A stretch of 10,134 nucleotides of DNA. Origin: Bacillota bacterium (lineage in GTDB: Bacteria; Bacillota; Clostridia; DSM-8532). Of this stretch, positions 1 through 6,322 are shown piece by piece (the first letter of the stretch is position 1; each line of letters starts with the position of its first letter). Below the pieces are notes generated by a model that saw nothing but the letters and a program-made list of their open reading frames with translations, was not told the origin of the DNA and searched no databases. Made by a program: the position numbers and the translations under genes. The stretch is taken from positions 1-10,134 of the forward strand of contig JAEXPO010000390.1 of NCBI GenBank assembly GCA_023446675.1. Reading direction: 5' to 3'.

Positions 1-58
1 AGAATACCGTCCGGTTGTTTACAAATTGCTTAGAAATTGTTTGAGAAATATTAATTAA
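1..58 (-). promoter_or_regulatory. Leftward promoter with triple 11-bp direct-repeat activator box (copy A)
   Basis: Read on the - strand, positions 55 to 38 give ATTAATATTTCTCAAACA. Two further 11-bp units follow: ATTTCTAAGCA (37-27) and ATTTGTAAACA (26-16). A 9-bp spacer (15-7) then leads to TATTCT (6-1), a good -10 hexamer. The -35 position reads GCAATT, which is not a sigma-A -35. The same 18+11+11+9+6 layout occurs on the + strand at 4083-4137 and 6221-6275. Direct repeats with an 11-bp period are the usual binding pattern of OmpR/PhoB-family regulators, so this is probably an activator-dependent promoter for a gene lying left of the window. The target gene itself is not visible. Confidence 0.75.
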
Positions 59-121
59 ACCCCAGGTTCCCGCGCCCAATTAAAATGCATTCGGATTGCA
101 GGTTCCTCAAAGCCGGCATTG

Positions 122-200
122 CTAACAGGAAAAAATCATGTTAACATAGCTAACAGTATTAGTTCATACAAGGGTATGTCCAAAACCTAACCGTTATATA
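122..200 (+). promoter_or_regulatory. Candidate marR-mfs promoter with repeated YTAACA half-sites
   Basis: The 260-bp stretch before the MarR gene contains CTAACAG at 122-128 and again at 150-156. Between them is a perfect 10-bp palindrome, ATGTTAACAT (about 139-148). The second CTAACAG also forms a small inverted repeat, CTAA-5-TTAG (150-162). A TTATAT/TATATA -10-like element lies at 194-200; no clear -35 is evident. MarR-family repressors usually bind short palindromes in their own promoters, so these sites are the natural operator candidates. Both the promoter and the operator assignment are inferred. Confidence 0.35.
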
Positions 201-260
201 GCCGCCCATGGGACTTTTTATTATTAGCACATAGGATTTTTATCATAAGGAGGCAGCATT

Positions 261-710
261 ATGGACTATTTCGCTCTGGCACAGGAGTTATCCCGGATCA
301 GGCGCAGAATGGCAAGAATCCCGGATTTCCGCAAGTTTATCACTCCGGATGACGGAGAGAGCTTTGTACTTGGTTATCTGGGTGAGAGATCCAATCCCAT
401 CAGTCCAAAAGAAATTGGCGATGCCATGAATGTCAGCTCGGCACGAATCGCCACCATCCTAAACCAGCTTGAAGAAAAAAAAATGGTCCGGCGCATGGCG
501 GATCCGGATGACGGCAGGTACACGCTCATAGAGCTTCTGCCGGCTGGGGTTGACCAGCGACGTAAAAATGCGGAAAATTTCAATCTGTGCGCCGCTCGCT
601 TTCTTGAGGAGCTGGGCCCCCAGGATGCCGCCGAATATGTACGCCTGCAAAGCCGGATTGCTGATATTTACACAGCACGTCTGGCTTGCGGAAAGAAGGT
701 CGCTCCTTGA
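261..710 (+). CDS. MarR-family transcriptional regulator
   Basis: A 149-residue protein, the usual length for a MarR regulator. The winged helix-turn-helix spans about residues 45-95. It includes ISPKEIGDAM, then a recognition helix (NVSSARIATILNQLEEKKMV) and the wing, RRMADPDDGRYTLIEL. The wing matches the family pattern DP.D.R, with the final arginine in DGRY. The flanking helices at both ends would form the dimer interface. The ATG start is supported by AAGGAGG at 247-253, 7 bp upstream. The gene overlaps the start of an MFS efflux gene, the classic arrangement of a MarR repressor with the pump it controls. It is therefore inferred to repress its own operon and to release DNA on binding a small, often phenolic or amphipathic, ligand. 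The ligand is unknown. Confidence 0.9.
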   Translation: MDYFALAQELSRIRRRMARIPDFRKFITPDDGESFVLGYLGERSNPISPKEIGDAMNVSSARIATILNQLEEKKMVRRMADPDDGRYTLIELLPAGVDQRRKNAENFNLCAARFLEELGPQDAAEYVRLQSRIADIYTARLACGKKVAP

Positions 711-2134
711 ACGAGGTTATAACAAAAAAATCACGAACACTGATATTTACCGTGCTTATGATATGCTCCATTACAGGGGCATTGCTTCAGACCGCCTTAA
801 CAACGGCGCTGCCTGCGATCATGGAGGATCTTAAAATATCCGCTTCAGACGCCCAGTGGCTGACAGGGGCCTATTCCCTGGCTATGGGCGTTATGGTGCC
901 GGTGACTCCCTTCTTATTAAAAAGGTTTAAAACAAAACCCCTTTTCCTCTCAGGCATGGGAATGTATTTTATTGGCCTTCTGTTTTCGGCAACAGCAGGG
1001 GTGTTTCCCGCACTTTTGCTGGGCAGAATTATACAGGCATTGGGAAACGGGCTTTTGCTTGCCATGACCCAGGTGGTCATTCTGACCATATTCCCCTCCG
1101 AAAAAAGGGGAACGGCTATGGGAATCTATGGGTTGGCAGTGGGAGCGGCCCCCGTGCTGGCACCCACGATTACAGGTATGGTGATTGACGTATTTGACTG
1201 GCGTGTTATTTTCTGGTTCGCGCTTTCCATTGTGGCCCTGAACATTGTCTTTGCTTCCTTTGTTATGAAAAATGTTCTGGAAAACAAAAAGCTTCCCTTT
1301 GATACTCTGTCTGCAGTTTTCAGTGCAGTGGGCTTTACCGGGCTGCTCCTTGGTATCGGAAACCTTGGCACAGACCGTTTTTTCAGTGTGACCATAGGGC
1401 TGCCGCTTCTGGCAGGGATTATTATGCTGGTTTTGTTTGTCCTGCGCCAGCTTCGATTGAAGAGTCCCTTTCTGGAAATAAGAACCTTCAAAAACCGGGA
1501 ATTCAGGCTGTCCGTTATCGTAAGCATGCTCCTTTACGCGGTGATGATTGGGGGTTCCACGCTAATGCCCATATACATCCAGATCGTCCACGGCTTATCC
1601 GCCACCATGTCCGGCCTGATTATGCTGCCCGGCTCACTGGCCATGGCCATTATCAGCCCCTTTGCCGGAAAAATATATGATAAATTCGGCATTCGGCTAT
1701 TGGCATTCACAGGCAGCCTGTTAATGGCGCTCAGTTGCCTTGCAAACGCCTTTGTGGGAGCACAAACCTCGGTTATTTTTCTGGCCCTGGTGTACATCCC
1801 CCGTTTAATTGCCATAAGCTTAATTATGATGCCCATTGTTACCTGGGGAATGAGCACGCTGGACAGCAAATACACTTCCCATGGAACAGCACTGCTAACC
1901 TCACTCAGAACCATATCCGGAGCCATCGGATCGGCTGTTTTTGTGGCAGTTATGGCTTATGCAACCAGGGTAACAAGCGGCTCGGCTTCCGTTGTTGCCA
2001 ATGAGTTTGGAATAAACGTATCCTTTGTGGGCATAACGGTAGTGGCGGTCATTCAACTGGCAATCGCGTTTGCTTTTGTGGGCAAAAAGCCCAAAATCCC
2101 GGAAATAGGACTGGATGCTTTGGAGTCCTGTTAA
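707..2134 (+). CDS. MFS multidrug efflux transporter, DHA2 (14-TM, EmrB/QacA-like) family
   Basis: A 475-residue integral membrane protein, the normal size for drug:H+ antiporter family 2, with about 14 hydrophobic segments. The motif A region after TM2 is degenerate (FLLKRFKTKPLF, about 69-80). GRIIQALGNG at about 106-115 corresponds to motif B with its arginine. GLAVGAAPVLAPTITG at 142-157, followed by FDWRVIFWF, corresponds to the motif C antiporter signature. An upstream TTG at 686 is in frame. TTG 707 is preferred because it overlaps the upstream stop as TTGA and has AAGAAGG 7 bp before it, giving translational coupling to the MarR gene. The likely role is proton-driven export of a toxic small molecule from the cytoplasm. 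The substrate cannot be told from sequence. Confidence 0.88.
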   Translation: MNEVITKKSRTLIFTVLMICSITGALLQTALTTALPAIMEDLKISASDAQWLTGAYSLAMGVMVPVTPFLLKRFKTKPLFLSGMGMYFIGLLFSATAGVFPALLLGRIIQALGNGLLLAMTQVVILTIFPSEKRGTAMGIYGLAVGAAPVLAPTITGMVIDVFDWRVIFWFALSIVALNIVFASFVMKNVLENKKLPFDTLSAVFSAVGFTGLLLGIGNLGTDRFFSVTIGLPLLAGIIMLVLFVLRQLRLKSPFLEIRTFKNREFRLSVIVSMLLYAVMIGGSTLMPIYIQIVHGLSATMSGLIMLPGSLAMAIISPFAGKIYDKFGIRLLAFTGSLLMALSCLANAFVGAQTSVIFLALVYIPRLIAISLIMMPIVTWGMSTLDSKYTSHGTALLTSLRTISGAIGSAVFVAVMAYATRVTSGSASVVANEFGINVSFVGITVVAVIQLAIAFAFVGKKPKIPEIGLDALESC

Positions 2135-2138
2135 GAAA

Positions 2139-2160
2139 AGGGAGGAATTTAAATCTCCCT
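2139..2160 (+). terminator. Weak hairpin after the MFS gene
   Basis: AGGGAG (2139-2144) pairs with CTCCCT (2155-2160) around a 10-nt AT-rich loop, 5 nt after the MFS stop codon. No proper U-tract follows; the nearest T-run is TTTTT at about 2173-2177. It is at best a weak or Rho-assisted terminator, and could equally be a minor mRNA-end structure. Confidence 0.3.
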
Positions 2161-2164
2161 GAGG

Positions 2165-2197
2165 TTTAACAATTTTTAAATAATTGGGCTTTATAAT
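2165..2197 (+). promoter_or_regulatory. Candidate promoter of the two-component operon, with an imperfect 11-bp direct repeat
   Basis: A consensus -10, TATAAT, lies at 2192-2197. No good -35 is present at the normal distance. Instead TTTAACAATT (2165-2174) and TTAAATAATT (2176-2185) repeat with an 11-bp period and match at 8 of 10 positions. This resembles a regulator box of the OmpR/PhoP type and could mean autoregulation. The repeat differs clearly from the shared box found at 4083 and 6221, and its last unit is closer to the -10. A simple AT-rich promoter is an equally possible reading. Confidence 0.4.
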
Positions 2198-2254
2198 AAA
2201 ACATTAAAGGTAACAAGTATAACGATTATTTCTTATTTAAAAAAGGAGAAAAGC

Positions 2255-2926
2255 ATGATTAACATTCTTGTTGTTGAAGATGATATAAAGCTCAATCAAC
2301 TGGTATGCACCTATCTCAGTGACAACGGCTATGCCGCCAGGGGGTGCCTCAATCCCCGGGAGGCCTATGATTTAATGTATAATAACCGGTACGATCTTAT
2401 TATTTCAGATATTATGATGCCCCAAATCGACGGCTTTGAATTTGCGGAAACCGTACGGGATTTGGATAAAAACATCCCCCTTTTGTTCATGACAGCCCGT
2501 GATGATATTGCTTCCAAGCAGAGGGGCTTTCGCGTGGGCATTGACGATTACATGGTAAAGCCCATTGATATGGACGAGCTGGTATTGCGTGTGGGCGCGC
2601 TGCTGCGCCGGGCAAATATTGAGAGCCAGAGGCGGCTGGCGGTGGGAAGCCTTATAATGGACGCGGACGCCACAACTGCGGCGATAAACGGCAGGGAAAT
2701 TCCCATAACCGTCCGCGAATTCAACATCCTGTACAAAATGCTCTCCTACCCCAAGCATACCTTCTCCCGGGCTCAGCTCATGGACGAGTTCTGGGGCATT
2801 GAAAGCGAAACCAGCCTGCGGGCTGTGGATGTGTATATCACAAAGCTTCGGGATAAATTTTCCTCCTGCGAGGCCTTCAAAATTGTCACGGTTCACGGTC
2901 TGGGCTATAAGGTGGTGCTTCAGTGA
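2255..2926 (+). CDS. OmpR/PhoB-family response regulator
   Basis: A 223-residue two-domain DNA-binding regulator. The receiver domain (about 1-118) carries the acidic pocket at D9/D10, the phosphoacceptor at D52 in ISDIMMP, T80 in LLFMTARDD, and K102 in YMVKP. All the residues needed for phosphorylation and switching are present. The C-terminal winged helix (about 127-222) includes GREIPITVREFNILYKML, FSRAQLMDEFWG, a recognition helix around SLRAVDVYITKLRDKF, and the wing with VHGLGYKVV. The ATG start has AAGGAG at 2243-2248, 6 bp upstream. The last codons overlap the kinase gene by GTGA, so the two are co-translated. OmpR-type regulators bind direct repeats spaced 11 bp, which fits the three boxes in this window; that link is inferred. 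Confidence 0.95.
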   Translation: MINILVVEDDIKLNQLVCTYLSDNGYAARGCLNPREAYDLMYNNRYDLIISDIMMPQIDGFEFAETVRDLDKNIPLLFMTARDDIASKQRGFRVGIDDYMVKPIDMDELVLRVGALLRRANIESQRRLAVGSLIMDADATTAAINGREIPITVREFNILYKMLSYPKHTFSRAQLMDEFWGIESETSLRAVDVYITKLRDKFSSCEAFKIVTVHGLGYKVVLQ

Positions 2927-3993
2927 AAAAGAAGGTGACAAGCAGGGACAGCCGGGTTAAATCAAAGCATTTCTCCTGGAAGGAATATGTTCTCAGCTAC
3001 TTTGTCTTGCTCACCCTGTCCGCAGGCCAGGGCATGATTTATGCCCAATACATGGACTTTGACCGTATGCCCCCGGAATATATCTGGGGAATGCTGGGCT
3101 ACTGGGCCATTGTAGCCGCTGTTTTCTGCCTTGTCACCGCCCGCCAGAAGTTCCGCGCCTTTGACAAGCCTATGCGAAAGCTCAGTGAAGCCGCAAAGCA
3201 GGTGGCCGAGGGTGATTTTTCAGTGTACCTGGAGCCTGCCCACAGGATTGAAAAGCTGGATTATGTGGATGTGATGTTTGAAGATTTCAACAAAATGGTG
3301 GAAGAATTGGGAAGCATTGAGACCTTGAAAAATGACTTTATTGCCAATGTGTCCCACGAAATCCGGACGCCCCTTTCCGTAATCCAGAGCTACGCCATGG
3401 CCCTCCAAAAGCAGGATTTGCCACAGGAAAAGCGTAAGGAGTATACCGACACCATTATCAGCGCAAGCAAAAATCTGACGGAGCTTGTAACCAATATTCT
3501 GAAGCTCAGCAAGCTGGAAAATCAGGAAATCTCCCCGGTTACCGAGCCCTTTGACCTGTGCCGCCAGCTCTGCGACTGCGCGCTTTCCTTTGAGCCTGCC
3601 TTTGAGCGAAAAGACATTGAGCTGGTGGCGGATATTGAGGACAGGGTTACCCTGTATGCCGATGAAAGCATGCTGGAGATTGTATGGCATAATCTTTTGT
3701 CAAATGCCCTTAAATTTACGGAGCCCGGGGGTAAAATTACCCTTACCCAGGTTTCGGATGAGGATACGGTAACCGTCTCCGTAGCCGATACCGGCTGCGG
3801 CATGAACGAGGAAACCATGAAGCGTATTTTTGATAAATTCTATCAGGGAGATACCTCCCATTCGGGAGAAGGCAACGGCCTTGGCCTTGCCCTGTCTCTT
3901 CGTGTCATTGAGCTGGTGGGCGGCTCCATCTCCGTAAAAAGCGAGCCCGGAAAGGGAAGCTGCTTCACCGTGAGGCTGAAGGTAAGTTCATAG
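2923..3993 (+). CDS. Membrane sensor histidine kinase with HAMP domain
   Basis: A 356-residue partner kinase. Two TM segments (about 22-41 and 54-72) enclose a loop of only about 12-16 residues outside the membrane. HAMP follows (about 73-126). The dimerisation domain contains NVSHEIRTPLSVIQSYA with phospho-accepting H145. The ATPase domain shows the N box (N257 to N261 in WHNLLSNALKF), the G1 box DTGCGM (289-294), the F box around IFDKFYQ (302-308), and the G2 box GNGLGLAL (317-324). All the catalytic elements are intact. The GTG start overlaps the regulator's TGA, which explains the non-ATG start. The near absence of an external domain suggests sensing within or at the membrane, as in intramembrane-sensing kinases of Firmicutes that respond to envelope stress or peptides. 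However, many of those lack HAMP, so the ligand remains open. Confidence 0.93.
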   Translation: MKKKVTSRDSRVKSKHFSWKEYVLSYFVLLTLSAGQGMIYAQYMDFDRMPPEYIWGMLGYWAIVAAVFCLVTARQKFRAFDKPMRKLSEAAKQVAEGDFSVYLEPAHRIEKLDYVDVMFEDFNKMVEELGSIETLKNDFIANVSHEIRTPLSVIQSYAMALQKQDLPQEKRKEYTDTIISASKNLTELVTNILKLSKLENQEISPVTEPFDLCRQLCDCALSFEPAFERKDIELVADIEDRVTLYADESMLEIVWHNLLSNALKFTEPGGKITLTQVSDEDTVTVSVADTGCGMNEETMKRIFDKFYQGDTSHSGEGNGLGLALSLRVIELVGGSISVKSEPGKGSCFTVRLKVSS

Positions 3994-4044
3994 CCCCCTT
4001 TGCCAGATATTTTACTCCCTGTAAAGCAATCGGATTTCTCCAAA

Positions 4045-4071
4045 GCCCGTCTTCTGAAGACGGGCTTTTTT
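4045..4071 (+). terminator. Intrinsic terminator of the two-component operon
   Basis: GCCCGTCT (4045-4052) pairs perfectly with AGACGGGC (4058-4065) around a TCTGA loop and is followed immediately by TTTTTT (4066-4071). It lies about 50 bp after the kinase stop and upstream of the next promoter box, so the kinase operon ends here. Confidence 0.9.
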
Positions 4072-4082
4072 GTATTTCCACA

Positions 4083-4137
4083 ATTAATATTTCGCAAACA
4101 TTTCACAAGCAATTCTTAAACAAACCCCAGGTAAGAT
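4083..4137 (+). promoter_or_regulatory. Promoter with triple 11-bp direct-repeat activator box (copy B)
   Basis: ATTAATATTTCGCAAACA (4083-4100) is followed by TTTCACAAGCA (4101-4111) and ATTCTTAAACA (4112-4122). A 9-bp spacer then leads to TAAGAT (4132-4137) as the -10. The -35 position (4109-4114) reads GCAATT, identical to the same position in copy A and unlike TTGACA. Over the 40-bp box it matches copy C at 34 positions and copy A at 33. The start of transcription would fall near 4144, giving a leader of about 70 nt before the gene at 4213. Activation by the adjacent OmpR-type regulator is inferred. Confidence 0.8.
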
Positions 4138-4158
4138 AAAGCCATCAGATGAAATCGA

Positions 4159-4189
4159 CAGCTCCTTTCCGCCAAGCGGACGGAAGCTG
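4159..4189 (+). other. Leader RNA hairpin with two competing pairings
   Basis: In the predicted 5' leader, TCCGC (4168-4172) can pair with GCGGA (4176-4180) around a CAA loop. Alternatively TTCCG (4167-4171) can pair with CGGAA (4181-4185), extended by CAGC (4159-4162) with GCTG (4186-4189) across a 4-nt bulge. No U-tract follows, so it is not a terminator. It ends about 11 nt before the ribosome binding site and may simply stabilise the mRNA. It does not match a riboswitch class that I recognise. Confidence 0.35.
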
Positions 4190-4212
4190 ATTAAAGGTAA
4201 AGGAGAAAACCC

Positions 4213-4752
4213 ATGAATGAATTTACAAAAAACGCACCCGGCTTTATCGGCTATGAGTACAAGGAGATTACTGTAAAACGCAAAATGGAATCGGTGTATT
4301 CCGACGGCTACACCAACTTTGGCTGGCAGCTTGAGAGCACCTCCGCTCCCGTTCAGAGCTTTGATTCCATTACTTTGAAATTTAAGCGTGACCGCAAGAT
4401 ACGCAACAAAGCGGAGCTTACCCGGCTGCAGCGCCAGTTTGAGGCCGGTGTCGGAGAAATTGAACGTCTGGAATTTTCAAGAACTGTGGGCGCTTCAGCC
4501 GTGGCCTATGTTATCGGTATTGCAGGAACGGCGTTTATGGCCGGCTCGGTATTCGCCTATCTTGCAGGTATGCTGCCTCTTTCCATTCTTCTGGCCATCC
4601 CCGGTTTCTCGGGCTGGGTCCTCCCATATTTCTGCTACTTAAAGCTCCACAGTAAAAAAACAGAGCAGGTTATGCCCCTCATTGACCAGAAGTACGACGA
4701 AATCTATGAGGTGTGCAAAAATGCCAGCAGCCTCTGGAGGAGCGATTCATGA
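4213..4752 (+). CDS. Two-TM membrane protein of unknown function
   Basis: A 179-residue protein. The N-terminal cytoplasmic part (1-90) includes [20 protein letters not shown] and a basic stretch, [20 protein letters not shown], followed by an amphipathic helix ending in VGEIERLEF. Two hydrophobic helices follow (about 92-115 and 119-142), forming a hairpin, and then a cytoplasmic tail (143-179) rich in charged residues. There is no signal peptide and no catalytic motif that I recognise. It resembles conserved hypothetical proteins of Clostridia, but no function can be assigned. AGGAG at 4201-4205 supports the ATG. Its stop overlaps the start of the chemoreceptor-like gene by ATGA, so the two are probably made together and may interact. 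Expression is predicted to depend on the repeat box at 4083. Confidence 0.8.
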   Translation: MNEFTKNAPGFIGYEYKEITVKRKMESVYSDGYTNFGWQLESTSAPVQSFDSITLKFKRDRKIRNKAELTRLQRQFEAGVGEIERLEFSRTVGASAVAYVIGIAGTAFMAGSVFAYLAGMLPLSILLAIPGFSGWVLPYFCYLKLHSKKTEQVMPLIDQKYDEIYEVCKNASSLWRSDS

Positions 4753-6200
4753 AGGACACCTTGATGAAATCCAATACGGCCCATGTCAATAAAATCATTG
4801 CGGCCATTTTAGGGCTTCTCTTTGCCGGATCGGCTGTTCTCCTTGTCCAAAACCGCGTTGAAAGCGCGGTGGTGGGATCCCTTTTTATTGAGCTGAGCTT
4901 TGCAGCCTTTTTCATAATAAAAAAGAAGCGGCCCATGCTCACCATGGCCATCCTGTTTATGGCCATATTAACCTGCACGGTCCCCTATATCGGGGGGGCC
5001 TATACCGGAATGATTGTCGTGACCGTACTCTGCGTGGTATCCCTTTATTTGAACAAGAGTATTCTCTTCAGCTTCGGCGGCTTATACAGCATTACCTATA
5101 CTGTGGTCTATTTTACGGAAAACCGGGAGGTGGGCACGGACTTTTTTTCAACCATAGGGTTTTTTATACTTATGGTAATCATTCTTTATTTTGTCTGCAA
5201 GCGGGGCTCCGATCTGATTCTTTTATCTAACCAAAAGGAAACCCGGGCAAAGGAGCTTTTACACTCATTAAACACTATAATGGCGGTAATTAAGGAAAGC
5301 ACCTCTTCGCTGAATAACGATATTAACCATTGCAATGCCGATATCGGTACCTTAAAAAGCATCAGCCAGGTTATGGCCTCTACCATAAAGGAAGCCACGG
5401 AGGGTGTTGTAAACCAATCGGAAAGTATCGCTCATATCACCGACAGGATGAATGTGGCGGATGAGAGGATGTCCGAAATAAATCAATTCTCAAAAAGCCT
5501 GGCCGATACGTCTCAAAGCACCACCCAAATCGTATTGCTTGGCTCCGATAAGCTGGATCATCTGGGCACCCAAATGACGATTATTCACTCTGCGGTAACC
5601 GAGTCTCTTATAACGGTAGAGAACTTAAATGAAAACATGGATGAGGTTAACGGCTTTCTTTCCGCTATAAACCGGATTTCGGATCAGACCAATTTACTTG
5701 CCCTCAATGCCAGTATTGAAGCGGCACGGGCAGGTGAAGCCGGAGCAGGGTTTACCGTTGTGGCCGACGAAATAAAAAAGCTCTCGGACGAGTGCCTGAA
5801 TACCGTCAGGCAGATAGACCGGATTATATACGCTATCAAGGCCAACACCAGGCTCGTTTTTGACAAGGCCTATAACGGAATTGCCGCCGTAAAGGAAGGG
5901 CAGGCCATTGCTTTAGAGGTTCTTGAAAGCTTTGGCACCATAAAATCGGCATTCAACAGTATTGATGGTTATATCACCCATGAAATGAACATGACGGAGA
6001 ATGTGGGCGAAATATTTTCACAAATTCGAGAGGAATCCGAAAACATCGCAAACATTGCTCATATGCATTCCTCCGCCATGGAAGAAATGCTGGCGACCAC
6101 TCAGGAGCAAAATTCCGGTATAGAAATTATTTATGAGTCCATTAAAAGCATCAACAGCTCCAGCACCAGGCTTCATGAGCTCATTAACTCCACGGACTAG
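4749..6200 (+). CDS. Methyl-accepting chemotaxis-type signalling protein with six-TM sensor region
   Basis: A 483-residue protein. Six hydrophobic segments lie at about 14-34, 38-57, 63-80, 84-101, 104-122 and 133-150. A long helical cytoplasmic domain follows. The receptor hairpin tip is clear at about 309-346 ([20 protein letters not shown], then [15 protein letters not shown]), which is the CheA/CheW-contacting region of chemoreceptors. There is no large external ligand domain, no evident HAMP domain and no C-terminal CheR-tethering pentapeptide (it ends NSTD). An in-frame GTG at 4713 exists, but ATG 4749 is preferred. That ATG overlaps the upstream stop as ATGA and has GGAGGAG at 4736-4742 just before it. 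No che genes are present nearby. It may feed the cell's main chemotaxis array or another signalling route; the stimulus is unknown but probably membrane-associated. Confidence 0.88.
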   Translation: MKDTLMKSNTAHVNKIIAAILGLLFAGSAVLLVQNRVESAVVGSLFIELSFAAFFIIKKKRPMLTMAILFMAILTCTVPYIGGAYTGMIVVTVLCVVSLYLNKSILFSFGGLYSITYTVVYFTENREVGTDFFSTIGFFILMVIILYFVCKRGSDLILLSNQKETRAKELLHSLNTIMAVIKESTSSLNNDINHCNADIGTLKSISQVMASTIKEATEGVVNQSESIAHITDRMNVADERMSEINQFSKSLADTSQSTTQIVLLGSDKLDHLGTQMTIIHSAVTESLITVENLNENMDEVNGFLSAINRISDQTNLLALNASIEAARAGEAGAGFTVVADEIKKLSDECLNTVRQIDRIIYAIKANTRLVFDKAYNGIAAVKEGQAIALEVLESFGTIKSAFNSIDGYITHEMNMTENVGEIFSQIREESENIANIAHMHSSAMEEMLATTQEQNSGIEIIYESIKSINSSSTRLHELINSTD

Positions 6201-6220
6201 CCCGGAATCGCTTTTTTGTT

Positions 6221-6275
6221 ATTAATATTTCTCAAACACTTCACAAACAACTCAAAAACATTCCAAAGCTAATAT
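6221..6275 (+). promoter_or_regulatory. Promoter with triple 11-bp direct-repeat activator box (copy C)
   Basis: ATTAATATTTCTCAAACA (6221-6238) is followed by CTTCACAAACA (6239-6249) and ACTCAAAAACA (6250-6260). A 9-bp spacer then leads to TAATAT (6270-6275) as the -10. The first 18 bases are identical to copy A. The -35 position reads ACAACT, not a consensus. Transcription would start near 6282, about 40 nt before the SDR gene. The spacing from box to -10 is identical in all three copies, which argues for a real activator site rather than shared AT-rich sequence. Confidence 0.8.
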
Positions 6276-6322
6276 AAAAGTGTTCCTGACAGAAAACAAG
6301 CTTAACGAAACGGAGGATTAAC

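Noticed and set aside
57..67. The 11-mer AAACCCCAGGT occurs at 57-67 and again at 4122-4132, next to two of the boxes.
   Set aside because: It lies on opposite sides of the two boxes, is absent at the third, and shared 11-mers are expected by chance in 10 kb.
686..706. Upstream TTG start for the MFS gene.
   Set aside because: The TTG at 707 has a better placed ribosome site and overlaps the upstream stop; the extra seven residues are not needed.
4713..4748. Upstream GTG start for the chemoreceptor-type gene.
   Set aside because: The ATG at 4749 has GGAGGAG at a good distance and the common ATGA overlap.
6201..6217. T-run CTTTTTTG after the chemoreceptor gene as a terminator.
   Set aside because: No stable stem could be found before it, so termination there is not supported.
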